A DNA stretch of 64,000 nucleotides from Magnetospirillum sulfuroxidans (GCF_018224925.1 NZ_JAGTUF010000008.1:62001-126000), one strand, 5' to 3'; shown: positions 25,403 through 35,307, counted from the stretch's first letter. Translations and numbers: made by a program. The notes: generated by a model from the letters alone, not told the origin.

Positions 25403-25487
25403 ATTTTATTCATAGGGGGGGCAATTTCGAGCGGGCTGCCGATCGGTTGCTTGATCTGTGTCGGGTTGCCCAGGACATGGCGCGGGA

Positions 25488-27620
25488 TTATTCCGCGCCT
25501 TTTTGGCTCTGCCTTTCGACGGGCAGGCTGAAGCAGAAGGTCGCCCCCTGATCGGGACCGTCGCTTCGGCCCCAGATGGCGCCGCCATGGGCAGTGATGA
25601 TGGAACGGCATAGCGCCAGCCCGACGCCGGAGCCGTCAATGCCGCTGTTGGGGTGCAGGCGCTGAAATATCTGGAACAGCCGTTCACTCTCGCTCGGATC
25701 GAAGCCGCGGCCGTTGTCGACGATGCAGATGTTCCAAAAGCCGCCGTCGCGTGTGGCGCTGACGGTGACCTGTGGCGGCCGATCGGGGGAACGGTATTTC
25801 AGTGCGTTGCCCATCAGGTTTTGCAGCACGCGCATGATTTGGCCGGAATCGGCGGCGACGGTGGGCATCGGGCCGATGTCAATTTGAGCTTGGCTGTCTT
25901 GGATGCTGGCCACCAAGTTGGCGCGGGCGTCGGCGGCGACAGCGTTCAGGTCGGAGGTTTGAAAGTCCCAAGTCTGACGCCGGACCCGCGAATATTCAAG
26001 CAGATCGGAAATCATCCGCGACATCCGCTTGGCGCCATCGACGGCAAAGCCGATGAAGTCGCGCCCTTCCTGATCCAGTTTTTCGCCATAGCGGCGATCG
26101 ACCAGCGCCAGATAGCTGGCCACCATGCGCAAAGGCTCTTGCAGATCATGGGAGATGGCATAGGAAAAGCGCTGGTGCTCGGCGTTGGAACGGGCCAGTT
26201 CCTGTTCCAGATACTTGCGTTCGCTGATATCCATGACGCTGACCAAAACCATGGCCTCGCCTTGCAGATGGCCGAAAGCAGCAGAGAGTAAGGCGGTGAA
26301 GCGCTGGCCATCGGCCCGCTTCAGCACCGTTTCCATATTACGGATGCAGCCGTCCTTGGCCAGGGCTTCAACCATGCGGGTGCGGTCAAGCGGGTTTTCC
26401 CAGAAATTGGGCGCAATCTTACCCTTGGCGTCGGCTTGCGGAACCTGGAAGGCTTCCGCCGCCTGGGTGTTGATATAGACCACCACGCTGTCGGAACGCC
26501 GTGTCACCACCAGCGGCAATGGCGAGATATCGGCGATCAGGCGGAAGCGTTCTTCGCTTTCCTGCAAGGCCGCCAGGGAATGCTGCAATTGGGCGGTCTG
26601 ACTTTCCACCTCACGCGATAAGGTGTCGATATGCTCACGCTCGGTGGCCCGCAGTTTTTCCGAGGCGCTCAGGTGCTTGCGTTCCGCCCGAACCATCCCC
26701 CAAGCCAGCAGAAAGATGCCTAAGGTCAAGGCAAGCTGAATGCCGCCATGGATCTGCGCTTCGCGCCACCACTGGCGCAACAGGCGTTCATGGCTGATGC
26801 CGACGTTGACGACCAGGGAATAACCAGGAACCTGGGTAAAGCCGACGGTGCGCGTCTTCTCGTCGGCCGTACTGACGATTTCGGCGACACTGCCGCTTTC
26901 CCCCAATTCGCTATAGGCCTGAAACACCGACGAACCGGTGATGGGACGGCCGATGCTTTGCGGCACATAGGGGTGACGGGCAAAGAGGACGCCCTCGGTC
27001 GAAAAAATGCCGGCGGCGTCGCCGTCACCAGGGGTCCCGGCTCGCAAGGGGGCGGCGAGCAATTCCGGGTCGATGGCCATTCCAGCCATGCCGAGAAAGC
27101 GTCCGTCAGGGCTGATCACCGGGCGCGAGGCGAACCAGGCCATGCTTTCGGTCAAATAATCGATGGCCGGTGGCGACACCGCCATGCGGTCTTCGCTCCA
27201 ATGACGCCGCTGAAACTGATAATGCAAACGATCGGAAACATCCACCGACAGGATCTGCGGCGGTATTTCCGCTTGGCGGCGCACGACTTGGCGTAAAATG
27301 CCATCGCCATCGATGAAGGACAGCGCCTGGATTTCGTTGGCGGTGGCCAGTTTCGGCCGCAAGGGTTCTAAAATTCCGGGGGGAACGGGGCCTTGCGAGG
27401 GGATACGACTGACCGCTTCTTGCAGTAATCGGTCAAGCAATTGCATGCTGGCCAGAACCCGTTGGGCTGCGGCATTGGACAGGGCGAGCGCCAGTTCGCG
27501 ACCGGAATCAAGGTGGCGTTGGCGCGAATAAGCCAGTTGCGCCGCCGACATGACAGAGGTGGTCAATGCCAAAAGAGCGGCAGCGCCCCAGATGCGAAGA
27601 CTACGCCGACGAAAATCCAT
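25488..27620 (-). CDS. membrane sensor histidine kinase with an extracytoplasmic sensor and PAS domain
   Basis: A 710-residue protein from the ATG at 27620 (MDFRRRSLRIWG). TM helix at about 10-28, a large periplasmic Cache-like sensor (about 30-285), TM near 290-312, a coiled coil, PAS (about 345-460), HisKA with phospho-acceptor His in YAISHDLQEPLRM, and HATPase with N box (NLMGNALKY), G1 (DNGRGFDP) and G2 (GSGVGLAL). The HisKA resembles bacteriophytochrome-type kinases. No response regulator is adjacent; the LuxR-type regulator at 28729 lies two genes upstream on the same strand. The ligand is unknown. Confidence 0.88.
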   Translation of the reverse strand: MDFRRRSLRIWGAAALLALTTSVMSAAQLAYSRQRHLDSGRELALALSNAAAQRVLASMQLLDRLLQEAVSRIPSQGPVPPGILEPLRPKLATANEIQALSFIDGDGILRQVVRRQAEIPPQILSVDVSDRLHYQFQRRHWSEDRMAVSPPAIDYLTESMAWFASRPVISPDGRFLGMAGMAIDPELLAAPLRAGTPGDGDAAGIFSTEGVLFARHPYVPQSIGRPITGSSVFQAYSELGESGSVAEIVSTADEKTRTVGFTQVPGYSLVVNVGISHERLLRQWWREAQIHGGIQLALTLGIFLLAWGMVRAERKHLSASEKLRATEREHIDTLSREVESQTAQLQHSLAALQESEERFRLIADISPLPLVVTRRSDSVVVYINTQAAEAFQVPQADAKGKIAPNFWENPLDRTRMVEALAKDGCIRNMETVLKRADGQRFTALLSAAFGHLQGEAMVLVSVMDISERKYLEQELARSNAEHQRFSYAISHDLQEPLRMVASYLALVDRRYGEKLDQEGRDFIGFAVDGAKRMSRMISDLLEYSRVRRQTWDFQTSDLNAVAADARANLVASIQDSQAQIDIGPMPTVAADSGQIMRVLQNLMGNALKYRSPDRPPQVTVSATRDGGFWNICIVDNGRGFDPSESERLFQIFQRLHPNSGIDGSGVGLALCRSIITAHGGAIWGRSDGPDQGATFCFSLPVERQSQKGAE

Positions 27621-27760
27621 GAGCTTGGACTGCCATCCCCATTCATTACGCCCAGAAGACGTATTGTGGGGGGCCGTTCTAGGCGTGGCAAGCGCGCAAT
27701 CTAAAGGTTGACGGATCAATGCTTATGGGTGTGTGCATATCTCGCCGTTGTCGGCCAGGG

Positions 27761-28141
27761 CTATTCGCGACGGCGTTCAATTTCGATGCCGACCGAGGCG
27801 GCTTCGGCGTAGACGTCGAGCTTTTCCGCCCGGATGCGGACCGAGCGGACGCGTGGATCGACCAGGCACAGGGCGGCGATGTTTTCCGCCAAGGTTTCCA
27901 CCAGATTGATGTGACCTTCCGCCAGCATACGCTTGATGCCCTCGATGACGTCTTCGTATGACACCACATTGGCGATATCGTCGGACAGAGGACCGGCTTG
28001 TTCCAGAACCGCCATCTCGACATTGATGCGGACACGTTGCGGCGCCAGAAGTTCGTGGGCATGAATGCCAATCAGGCATTTCAGCACCAGATCGCGAACC
28101 AGGATGCGGTAGATTCTGGCGTCGCCGGACTGTGCGAACAT
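27761..28141 (-). CDS. folB: dihydroneopterin aldolase
   Basis: A 126-residue protein of the FolB family. It converts dihydroneopterin to 6-hydroxymethyl-dihydropterin in tetrahydrofolate synthesis. Visible family features are RILVRDLVLKCLIGIHAHE near the N-terminus, NVVSYEDVIEGIK (the Tyr and Asp region) and LVETLAENIAALCL with the substrate Glu. It lies 13 bases after folK, the next enzyme of the pathway, in the same transcription unit. Confidence 0.92.
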   Translation of the reverse strand: MFAQSGDARIYRILVRDLVLKCLIGIHAHELLAPQRVRINVEMAVLEQAGPLSDDIANVVSYEDVIEGIKRMLAEGHINLVETLAENIAALCLVDPRVRSVRIRAEKLDVYAEAASVGIEIERRRE

Positions 28142-28154
28142 GACGTATCCTCTT

Positions 28155-28652
28155 TCAGATCAGGGCGTTGTCGACCACGATCACCTGATCGTCGTCATCG
28201 GCGGGCAGGGCCGCCAGCAATTGGGCGATGGTCAGCCCGGCCACCGGGTGAATAACGTCCGCCGCCAAATCCGCCAGCGGTGCCAGGGCGAAGCGGCGTT
28301 CGGTCAGGCGCGGGTGGGGGATGCTCAGCTGCGGCAGATCGACGATATTGTCGCCGTGCAGCAAGATATCCAGGTCGATCAGCCGCGGGCCGTAACGGCG
28401 CGACGCCACCCGTCCTAATTCATCTTCCAGGACTTTCAACCGACCCAGCAGAGCCTGGGGCGCAAGGGCGGTTTCCAGGCAGGCCGCCATGTTGAGGAAG
28501 GCTGGTTGGTCGGTGACGTAAAGCGGCGCGGTTTCATAAACCCGCGAGAGCCGGGCGACCTGTCCCAATTGGGACAGGGCGGCGAGGGCGGTGCGTAAAT
28601 TGGCGGCACGGTCGCCCAGATTGGTGCCCAATCCCAGATAAACGCTTGCCAT
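28155..28652 (-). CDS. folK: 2-amino-4-hydroxy-6-hydroxymethyldihydropteridine pyrophosphokinase
   Basis: A 165-residue HPPK. It transfers pyrophosphate from ATP to hydroxymethyl-dihydropterin. GLGTNLGDRAANL, VYETAPLYVTDQPAFLNMA and the signature RYGPRLIDLDILLHGD (two Asp binding Mg) are all present. The ATG at 28652 begins MASVYLGLGTNLGD, the usual family start. First gene of folK-folB. Confidence 0.93.
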   Translation of the reverse strand: MASVYLGLGTNLGDRAANLRTALAALSQLGQVARLSRVYETAPLYVTDQPAFLNMAACLETALAPQALLGRLKVLEDELGRVASRRYGPRLIDLDILLHGDNIVDLPQLSIPHPRLTERRFALAPLADLAADVIHPVAGLTIAQLLAALPADDDDQVIVVDNALI

Positions 28653-28728
28653 TGCTCCTGCCCTTGGCCTTGGAAGGGCGCAACAATCCTCCGAAACGGC
28701 GGTTAAGGCAAGCGGTGTGTGCGTGGGG

Positions 28729-29412
28729 TCAGTTGGAAGCCAGATCCAACGGCGCCGCCCAGCCCGAAGACATGGCGATGCGAACCGCCTGCGCCCGGTT
28801 GGCGGCGCCAATCTTGCGGTAAACGTTGCGCAGATGCACCTTGATGGTGATTTCCTGCAATTCCAGAACGATGGCGATTTCCTTGTTGGTGCGGCCTTCC
28901 ACCAGCAGCGCCAGGATTTCCGATTCGCGTCGCGACAATTTGTCGAAAGGGGCGGGGATTTCGCCGGTGCGGGTCGGGGTCGGCTGGCGCGGCATCATCG
29001 GCGCCTGCACCGGATCTTCGAAGAAAGTGGAGGAGGGCAGGTACTTTTCCCCCGACAGCACCAAGCGCAACGCGTTGACCATGGCGGCGCCGCTGACGGT
29101 TTTGGGAATGAACCCGGCGGCTCCGGCCTGGACGGCGGCGACCACGTGGTCACGGGTGGAAAATCCGGAAACGATGACCACCGGCACGTCCGGGCATTGC
29201 TTGCGCACGCTCTCCAGCCCCTTGAGGCCATCCATGCCCGGCATCATCAGGTCAAGCAAGATCAATCCCAAGGTGGGGGCGTTGCTTGCGGCGGCCAGAG
29301 CCTCGGACAGGTTCGAGGCGTCCAGAATTTCCGCCGAAGAATCGAGTTCGTGCAAAAAGGGCTTCAGCCCGTCACGCACAAGTTTGTGGTCATCTGCGAC
29401 CAATATCTGCAT
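28729..29412 (-). CDS. NarL/LuxR-type response regulator
   Basis: A 227-residue protein. The receiver domain is MQILVADDHKLVRDG with the phospho-accepting Asp in LILLDLMMPGMDG and Lys in GFIPKTVSG. A linker leads to a LuxR HTH (LSRRESEILALLVEGRTNKEIA...ITIKVHLRNVYRKIGAANRAQA). It lies 84 bases downstream of the hybrid kinase gene on the same strand, so the two probably form a signalling pair. Targets are unknown. Confidence 0.9.
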   Translation of the reverse strand: MQILVADDHKLVRDGLKPFLHELDSSAEILDASNLSEALAAASNAPTLGLILLDLMMPGMDGLKGLESVRKQCPDVPVVIVSGFSTRDHVVAAVQAGAAGFIPKTVSGAAMVNALRLVLSGEKYLPSSTFFEDPVQAPMMPRQPTPTRTGEIPAPFDKLSRRESEILALLVEGRTNKEIAIVLELQEITIKVHLRNVYRKIGAANRAQAVRIAMSSGWAAPLDLASN

Positions 29413-29496
29413 ATCACGCTCCTTCGCCCCGACCGACGGACCGGATTGATAGTACGAAAGCATAGAGGGACAAATCGCCATGAACAATGGCAACCA

Positions 29497-31584
29497 TCAC
29501 GATGGGGTAAATTCTTCATCACCGGGGGGTAACAAGAAGGTGGCGATGATCTCGCCCAGCTTGCCCAGGGCCACCGGCTTCTTCAAAACGGCGCAGCGGT
29601 CGTCTTGCAGATTTTCCGCCAGTCTTTCCGTCGCCCCCAGATGGCCGGTGACGATGACGATGGGTTGCAGCGGGTCATATTCGCGCAATTGTTCCACCAA
29701 TTGTTCGCCGCCGCCCGAAGGCATGCGCAAATCGGTGATGACCACATCGGCGGGGTCGGCCTTGAAACGGGCCAGGGCTTCGGAGCCGCAACCGCACAAG
29801 GTGACCCGGTATCCCATTTCGGTCAGATAGCGGCCCAGCGTCTCCACTGCTGTCTTTTCGTCATCGACGACCATGATATGGGCATCAATGGGGCAGAGCT
29901 GCGGGCTTGGCGCGACGATCGTTTCCGGCTCGGCCGTATCGTCGGTGGGCAGGGAAATGACGAAGCAGGCGCCTTTGGCGCTGCTTTCCAGCTCCAGTCG
30001 CCCGCCCATGGCATTGATGATGCCGAAACTGACCGATAATCCCAATCCGGTGCCGCGACCGGCTTCCTTGGTGGTGAAAAACGGCTCGAAGATGCGGGCG
30101 CGGACGGCGGCGGGCACGCCTGGACCATTGTCGGTCACCCGGATGATCAGCCGGTCGGCGGTGCGGCGGCCGGTGACCGTGATTTCGGCCGGCCAACCAT
30201 TGCCTTCGCGCTCGCGCTTTTCCTTCAGCGCATGATGGGCGTTGGACAGCAGGTTCATCACCACTTGCTCAAGTTGGACGCGCCGTCCGCGGACCGGAAT
30301 GGCGTTGCCGGGCAGGTGGGTGATCAAGGTGATTTCGTCGGGGCGCAACTGGCCTTCCAGGACAGCCATGGCCGATTTGGTCGCCGCCACGGCATCGAAA
30401 ACCTGAACCGGAGAATTGTCGCGGCGCGAGAAAATACGGATGTCGTCGATGATCTCGGCCGTGCGTTGCGATTGTTCGGCCACCAACTGGAATTGTTGCG
30501 CCTGCCATTCCGGGGTGGCCTTGCCGCGTTCAATGAACAGCAAAGCCCCTTCGGCGGTCAGCCGGATGATGTTCAGCGGCTGTGACAATTCATGCACCAG
30601 CCCGGCGGCCATTTCCCCCAAGGTGGCCAGCTTGGCCGTCTGCACCAGCTGTTCTTGCACCTCAAGCCGATCGGAAACGTCGCGGATCACCAACAGGCGG
30701 GCCGGTCGACCATGAAAGGTGATGGTGGTGCCGACCACTTCGGCATCAAAGACGCTGCCGTCCAAGCGGATCATCTTGTGTTCGGCCCGGACTTTGCCCG
30801 GCGGCGGCTGGGCAAAGCGCTGGACGATGTCCGGTTGTTCTGCTGCGGGGATCAGGGTCAGGATGGAATTGCCGATCAGTTCCGGCAGGCCGGCGCCAAA
30901 GACCTGATTTGCCGCCGGATTGGCAAACATCACCTCACCCATGGAATGGACCAAGATGGCGTCCGGAGTCAGTTCGATCAGCGAACGGTAGCGTTCCTCG
31001 CTTTCGGCCAATTCGCGCACGGCCCGATCATGTTCGACGCGCATGCGCAGCGTGCCGATGCCATAGCTGAGATTCCGGGCCAAATCCTCCAGCAGGCGGA
31101 CGATGTCGGCATCGAAGGCATCGGGTTCTCCGGCATAGATGACCAAGGCGCCGATGCGCTCGGCGACCTGAGACAAGGGCAAGGCGATGCACGAGCGGAA
31201 ACCGTGCTTCTTGATCACATCGCGCCAGGGGGCGAAGCGGGAATCGGTTTGGGTGTCGGCGGTGATCTGGGTGAGGCCGGTGCGGATAGCGCTGCCGATC
31301 GGGCCTTGACCCAAGCAATCTTCCCCCCAAGAGACCTTGATCTCGTCAAGATAGCTGGCCCCCCTGCCAGACACCGCCACCGGCAGGATTGACCGATCGT
31401 CGTCGGATTGGGCATAGCCAACCCAGGCGAGCTTGAAACCGGCCACCTCGACGGCAATGCGACAGATGTGTTCCAACAAGGTGGTTTCGTCGGTCGCTCT
31501 GAGCAATGCCTCGGTCGAGCGGGTCAGGGTGGTGACGGCGCGGTCGATCTGGCGCAATTGATCGGCGACGGAATGAGCGATCAT
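29497..31584 (-). CDS. soluble hybrid histidine kinase (GAF-PAS-HisKA-HATPase-receiver)
   Basis: A 695-residue protein without membrane helices. GAF domain (about 30-185, HICRIAVEVAGFKLAWVGYA...), PAS (about 195-310), HisKA with His in GLVHELSQPLNIIRL, HATPase (NLLSNAHHAL; DNGPGVP; GTGLGLSV) and a C-terminal receiver with Asp in VVITDLRMPSGGG and Lys in AVLKKPVAL. The sensor input is probably a small molecule or redox cofactor, but no diagnostic residue is visible. Upstream of and likely coupled to the LuxR-type regulator. Confidence 0.9.
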   Translation of the reverse strand: MIAHSVADQLRQIDRAVTTLTRSTEALLRATDETTLLEHICRIAVEVAGFKLAWVGYAQSDDDRSILPVAVSGRGASYLDEIKVSWGEDCLGQGPIGSAIRTGLTQITADTQTDSRFAPWRDVIKKHGFRSCIALPLSQVAERIGALVIYAGEPDAFDADIVRLLEDLARNLSYGIGTLRMRVEHDRAVRELAESEERYRSLIELTPDAILVHSMGEVMFANPAANQVFGAGLPELIGNSILTLIPAAEQPDIVQRFAQPPPGKVRAEHKMIRLDGSVFDAEVVGTTITFHGRPARLLVIRDVSDRLEVQEQLVQTAKLATLGEMAAGLVHELSQPLNIIRLTAEGALLFIERGKATPEWQAQQFQLVAEQSQRTAEIIDDIRIFSRRDNSPVQVFDAVAATKSAMAVLEGQLRPDEITLITHLPGNAIPVRGRRVQLEQVVMNLLSNAHHALKEKREREGNGWPAEITVTGRRTADRLIIRVTDNGPGVPAAVRARIFEPFFTTKEAGRGTGLGLSVSFGIINAMGGRLELESSAKGACFVISLPTDDTAEPETIVAPSPQLCPIDAHIMVVDDEKTAVETLGRYLTEMGYRVTLCGCGSEALARFKADPADVVITDLRMPSGGGEQLVEQLREYDPLQPIVIVTGHLGATERLAENLQDDRCAVLKKPVALGKLGEIIATFLLPPGDEEFTPS

Positions 31585-31693
31585 TGAGGCGGAGGGCCTT
31601 TCCCTGTCGGCAGGTTGGAGTTACATGCTAGCCTGAGGCGTGACGGGGCGATAGGGTTTCCTAGGATTAAGCCCCAGGCAAAAAGGGTGTGGC

Positions 31694-32371
31694 ATGCGGA
31701 TCGGGTCCTACTTCGTCGGATTAGTCTTGAATGTGGTGATGGTCCTGCCAAGCATGGCGGCGGAACGGGCCATGGACCTGCTGGACCCGGCGGTTTCATT
31801 CACGGCCGACTTTCAGGTCAGTGGCGATAAGGGGAATTATCACGGCACGGTGTGGCATGCGCCGGGACGGGAACGCCGTGATTTCGGCACCAAGGACGGT
31901 GGCCAGGCTGTCATCTTGCGCCGCGATAGCGACAGCGCCTATTTGCTCAAGCCCAGCGGTCATTGGTATGTGGGACTGGGCTTTGCCGCCGTCGCCACTC
32001 TGGCCGGTGGTCTGGATAGCTTGACCGTCGAGCGCAGCCGGGTCGGCACCGACACCGTCGCCGGTCTCAAGGCGACACGCTTCAAGGTCAGCGGCTCTGG
32101 CCCCAAGGGCAGCCGTTTCGACGGCCATGCCTGGTTCTCGGCCGAAGGGATTATGTTGAAGGCGGCCGGTACCCTCAGCAGCGGCGACGGCCGCAGGTCC
32201 GAGGTGGAGACGACATTGTCAAATGTCAGGATCGGCCGGGTCGAGGAACGGATGTTTGAATTGCCGGCCGGTTGGTTCGGCATGGACCTGCGCTCGGTGC
32301 CGCCGGAACGGCTTGCGCTGGCGCTTGAATCGCTGCGTCCCTTGCTCGAAGGCCGCGGCGCTCACCAATAG
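31694..32371 (+). CDS. unknown secreted protein
   Basis: A 225-residue protein with a signal peptide (MRIGSYFVGLVLNVVMVLPSM, cleavage after AA). The mature part is beta-rich (FTADFQVSGDKGNYHGTVWH, LRRDSDSAYLLKPSGHWYVG, AGLKATRFKVSG) and suggests a lipoprotein-localisation or DUF4412-type half-barrel in the periplasm. Its 3' end overlaps that of the DUF882 gene by 10 bases. Confidence 0.65.
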   Translation: MRIGSYFVGLVLNVVMVLPSMAAERAMDLLDPAVSFTADFQVSGDKGNYHGTVWHAPGRERRDFGTKDGGQAVILRRDSDSAYLLKPSGHWYVGLGFAAVATLAGGLDSLTVERSRVGTDTVAGLKATRFKVSGSGPKGSRFDGHAWFSAEGIMLKAAGTLSSGDGRRSEVETTLSNVRIGRVEERMFELPAGWFGMDLRSVPPERLALALESLRPLLEGRGAHQ

Positions 32372-32925
32372 CGAATGCGGCCGGTATCGACGTGGACGAA
32401 TTTTGAGTTCAGGTAGGTGCCGACGCCGCCGCCGCGAAGCGACTTGGCCGCCCGGCCAACGGTGCGGATGGTAGTGCCGGGAATGCGGATATCCACCGCC
32501 TTGCCGCTCATGTGCAGGCTGCCTTGGGCGACGCCATCGGTGGCGGCGGCCAGCAGGGCGTTGGTGGCGGGCGAGCGATAGCCGGAAATGATATGGATGG
32601 CCCCCTTCGAGCCGAGGCGGCGATGGGTGGCGGCGATCAGGTCCAAAAGGCGCGGATCCATGGGATGGTCATCGTCGGAACGGTGGTCGCGCAGCAAGTG
32701 GCTGACTTGGGCCAACGATTTGGCGATGTAACGGCCATCGGCCCAATAGACCGTCTTCAGCCATTCACCGGTATGGATATTGTAAAGATTGAGGGCGCGT
32801 TCCGGCATGGCGCGAACCGCCGCCTCGAGGGGCGAGGTCAAGGTCATCGTCGCGGCGGCACCGATGCCGGCGCCAAGAAAGAGGCGGCGCGACAAGGTGC
32901 GGTCGCCAGTGTGATCCTGGTTCAT
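32362..32925 (-). CDS. DUF882/YcbK-family putative peptidoglycan peptidase, Tat-exported
   Basis: A 187-residue protein with a twin-arginine signal (LSRRLFLGAGIGAAATM). The peptidase M15-like domain has the zinc-type motifs SGYRSPATNALL, SLHMSGKAVDIRIPG and FVHVDTGRIRYW, with His and Asp residues in family positions. It likely trims cell wall. Neighbour of an L,D-transpeptidase on the same strand, consistent with shared murein work. Confidence 0.85.
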   Translation of the reverse strand: MNQDHTGDRTLSRRLFLGAGIGAAATMTLTSPLEAAVRAMPERALNLYNIHTGEWLKTVYWADGRYIAKSLAQVSHLLRDHRSDDDHPMDPRLLDLIAATHRRLGSKGAIHIISGYRSPATNALLAAATDGVAQGSLHMSGKAVDIRIPGTTIRTVGRAAKSLRGGGVGTYLNSKFVHVDTGRIRYW

Positions 32926-33008
32926 ACGGTATTCCCCTGATGACGGGGAGAGTCATACCATCGCCGGGGGGGATGGAGTCAACCCGCAATGAAAGGCGTA
33001 ACGCACAG

Positions 33009-34610
33009 CTATCTTTTGGCGGGTTCTTGGCTGACTTGGGGCTGTTGCGGGTGCTGTCGCCGCTTCAGCGCGGTCTTGAGCCGGGCATCGTGACCGTAGA
33101 GATCCTCGCGGAAATGCACGGTGCCATCCTCGTCGGCCCAGGCGGTCATGTACATCAGATAGACGGTCAGCGGCTTATCCAGCTTGAGGGTGCGGGTGGT
33201 GTCGTCCTTGACCCATTCCTCCAGCTTGTCGCTCTGCGTCGGCACCAGCATCTTGGCCAACTCGACCGGGCGTTCCAGCCGCACGCAGCCATGGGACAGG
33301 GCGCGGAAGATATGGCCGAAATACTGGCGCTTGGGGGTGTCATGCAGATAGATGTCGTCGCCATTGTCCAAGTTGAACTTGACCTGTCCCAACGCATTGT
33401 CGGCGCCGGGTTTTTGGCGCAGGCGATAGGGGAATTTGGAATAGCGCGACCAGTCGATGCCCAGTCCTTGCGCCTTTTCGAAATCCGTATCGAAGGCGTC
33501 AAGGATGCGCATGTTGTTGCTGGCCAGATAGCTGGGATCCTTGCGCAGTTTGGGCAGGATTTCCCTGGTCGCGATCGAGGGCGGGACCGTCCAGGTCGGG
33601 TTGATGACCACCGAGGTCATGGTCGTGGCCATGGTCGGCGTCTGGTGTGAGACATCGCCAACCACCACCCGCATGGCCATGTCGATATGGCCGTCGCGCA
33701 CCAGCTCGAAATGGGCGGCAGGCAGGTTGACGGCGATATGGGTGCCGTCCAGCCGTCGCGGCATCCAGCGCCAGCGTTCCAGATTGGCGGCAACCTGGCG
33801 CAGCCGTTCCTCGGCGCTGACGTTGAGCGCGGCCAGCGTCTGCTTGCCGATGGCGCCATCGGGGTCGATGCCGTGGCGGGCTTGGAAGCGTTTGATCGCT
33901 TCGACCAGCGGCGCGTCCAGGGTCTTGCCCTGAGCCTGATTGGCAGCCAGCTCGCCGGTCATCATCAGGCGCTTACGCACAGCCGGCAGGCGGGCATCTT
34001 CCATTCCCGGCTTGATCGAGGCGCCGTCGGCGATGGCGGTCCAACCGCCGGCTTCGGTCAGTTTTTCGTAAAGGGACAGCGCCACTTTCAGCCGGTGATA
34101 GCCGGCATAGGCAGGCTGTACCGGAATCAGGGTGGCGAACAGGTCGCGGCCGGCGGCCAGGTCGCGCAGCACGGTGGCACTGTCGATCTTGGCGCGGATT
34201 TCCGTTCCCATGCCGCCCACTTGCCGCGACGGCGTAACCCGGCCGATGGACAGGTCGCGGGCAAAACGGGCCAGGGTTTCCGAAATCAGCAGGTCGCGGT
34301 CGTCGGCGCCGGCGGCTTCGGGAACCGTATAGGATTGCGCCCGCAATCCCTCGGTCGGGGCGATGGCGCGAATCTGATCAAGCAGATGCTCGCCCCGTTG
34401 TCTGGAATTGCCATCCCATGCCGGCTTGAAGGCGCGTTCACTATAGAACTCGCGGATCAAGTCGGCTTCCAGCGGATGCTCGCCGATCTGGATGACGGCG
34501 CTGTCTTCGGCCAGCCGCGAGGCGATGGATGTCGCCCAGGCGGCCGGACAGAACGGCACGGGCAACAAAACCAGAGCCGCGACGACATAGAGCGGACGAA
34601 CAAAGGACAC
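33009..34610 (-). CDS. L,D-transpeptidase (YcbB/LdtD-like)
   Basis: A 533-residue protein. N-terminal signal or anchor (VVAALVLLPVPFCPAAWA), a peptidoglycan-binding region (IKRFQARHGIDPDGAIGKQTLAAL, about 270-295) and a YkuD catalytic domain with HIFRALSHGCVRLERP, where the Cys is the nucleophile and the Hxx14-17SHGC spacing is kept. Forms 3-3 crosslinks in murein or attaches proteins to it. Full-length for the YcbB type. Confidence 0.9.
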   Translation of the reverse strand: MSFVRPLYVVAALVLLPVPFCPAAWATSIASRLAEDSAVIQIGEHPLEADLIREFYSERAFKPAWDGNSRQRGEHLLDQIRAIAPTEGLRAQSYTVPEAAGADDRDLLISETLARFARDLSIGRVTPSRQVGGMGTEIRAKIDSATVLRDLAAGRDLFATLIPVQPAYAGYHRLKVALSLYEKLTEAGGWTAIADGASIKPGMEDARLPAVRKRLMMTGELAANQAQGKTLDAPLVEAIKRFQARHGIDPDGAIGKQTLAALNVSAEERLRQVAANLERWRWMPRRLDGTHIAVNLPAAHFELVRDGHIDMAMRVVVGDVSHQTPTMATTMTSVVINPTWTVPPSIATREILPKLRKDPSYLASNNMRILDAFDTDFEKAQGLGIDWSRYSKFPYRLRQKPGADNALGQVKFNLDNGDDIYLHDTPKRQYFGHIFRALSHGCVRLERPVELAKMLVPTQSDKLEEWVKDDTTRTLKLDKPLTVYLMYMTAWADEDGTVHFREDLYGHDARLKTALKRRQHPQQPQVSQEPAKR

Positions 34611-34678
34611 GGTTTTCTACCTGGACAGGATTCTATCTGGCATTGGATATCATCCCTGTAGCCGGGGAAGTCAACTTT

Positions 34679-34710
34679 TGTCGCGACACCATGGTGATGG
34701 TGCCGCGACA
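34679..34710. other. long imperfect hairpin between rhodanese and transpeptidase genes
   Basis: TGTCGCG-A-CACCAT, loop, ATGGTG-C-CGCGACA gives a 14-base stem with one mismatch. It lies 35 bases past the rhodanese stop. No T run follows on either strand, so it is either a weak terminator or an operator upstream of the transpeptidase gene. Confidence 0.45.
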
Positions 34711-34744
34711 CTGCGTCCGTTGTGCAACACTATTGATTGGGGGG

Positions 34745-35164
34745 TCAGCCTTGCAGCCAGGGCAGGGCTTGCGCCTTCCAGCCGGCTTGATCGCCGCGAT
34801 GGCGGCTATCGTCCAGCGGCCCCTCGAAGCCGTCGCTGATATTCCAGCATTGGCTATAGCCCAGGCTGGTCATCAGTTCGGCGGCGGCCTTGGAGCGGAC
34901 CCCCGAACGGCACAAGAACAGTAACGGCGTGTCCTTGTCGATGCCCTGAGCGGCCAGTTGTTGGGCGAAAGCCTCGTTGCGGGCCATGGTCGGGAACACC
35001 TGCCAGGACACCAAAACAGGCTGTTTTTCCAGCGCCGACAGGTCGGGCAGGCCGACATATTGCCATTCAGCCTGGGTGCGAACATCGATCAAGCGAGCCT
35101 CGGGATCGGATTGCAGTTTATCCCAGGTATCGCGGGGCGAGATATCGCCGGCATAAGAGCTCAT
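34745..35164 (-). CDS. rhodanese-domain sulfurtransferase
   Basis: A 139-residue single rhodanese domain with the active-site loop FLCRSGVRSKAAAEL (Cys nucleophile) and RLIDVRTQAEWQYVG. ATG at 35164 (MSSYAGD). It faces the sulfate-assimilation operon across a 143-base AT-rich promoter region, suggesting co-regulation in sulfur metabolism. Soluble; handles sulfane sulfur. Confidence 0.88.
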   Translation of the reverse strand: MSSYAGDISPRDTWDKLQSDPEARLIDVRTQAEWQYVGLPDLSALEKQPVLVSWQVFPTMARNEAFAQQLAAQGIDKDTPLLFLCRSGVRSKAAAELMTSLGYSQCWNISDGFEGPLDDSRHRGDQAGWKAQALPWLQG

Positions 35165-35307
35165 GGCTTTCCTTTCTACATATAGTCTAGTGGTAAATGG
35201 GATTAATATACACAAAAAACTGTTGTTTTGTAGATTGTGTCGTGATATTTCGTAAATCACAGTATGACATACACCTTCAAGGGTGTGAATAAGAAAGGGT
35301 GCCTGCA
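35165..35307. promoter_or_regulatory. divergent promoter region of the rhodanese gene and cys operon
   Basis: Strongly AT-rich against its surroundings. It contains two palindromic segments: ACAAAAAACTGTTGTTTTGT (35211-35230) and ACACC-TTCAA-GGGTGT (35271-35286). Either could be an operator for a CysB-like or other sulfur regulator. I cannot assign -35/-10 boxes confidently. Confidence 0.45.
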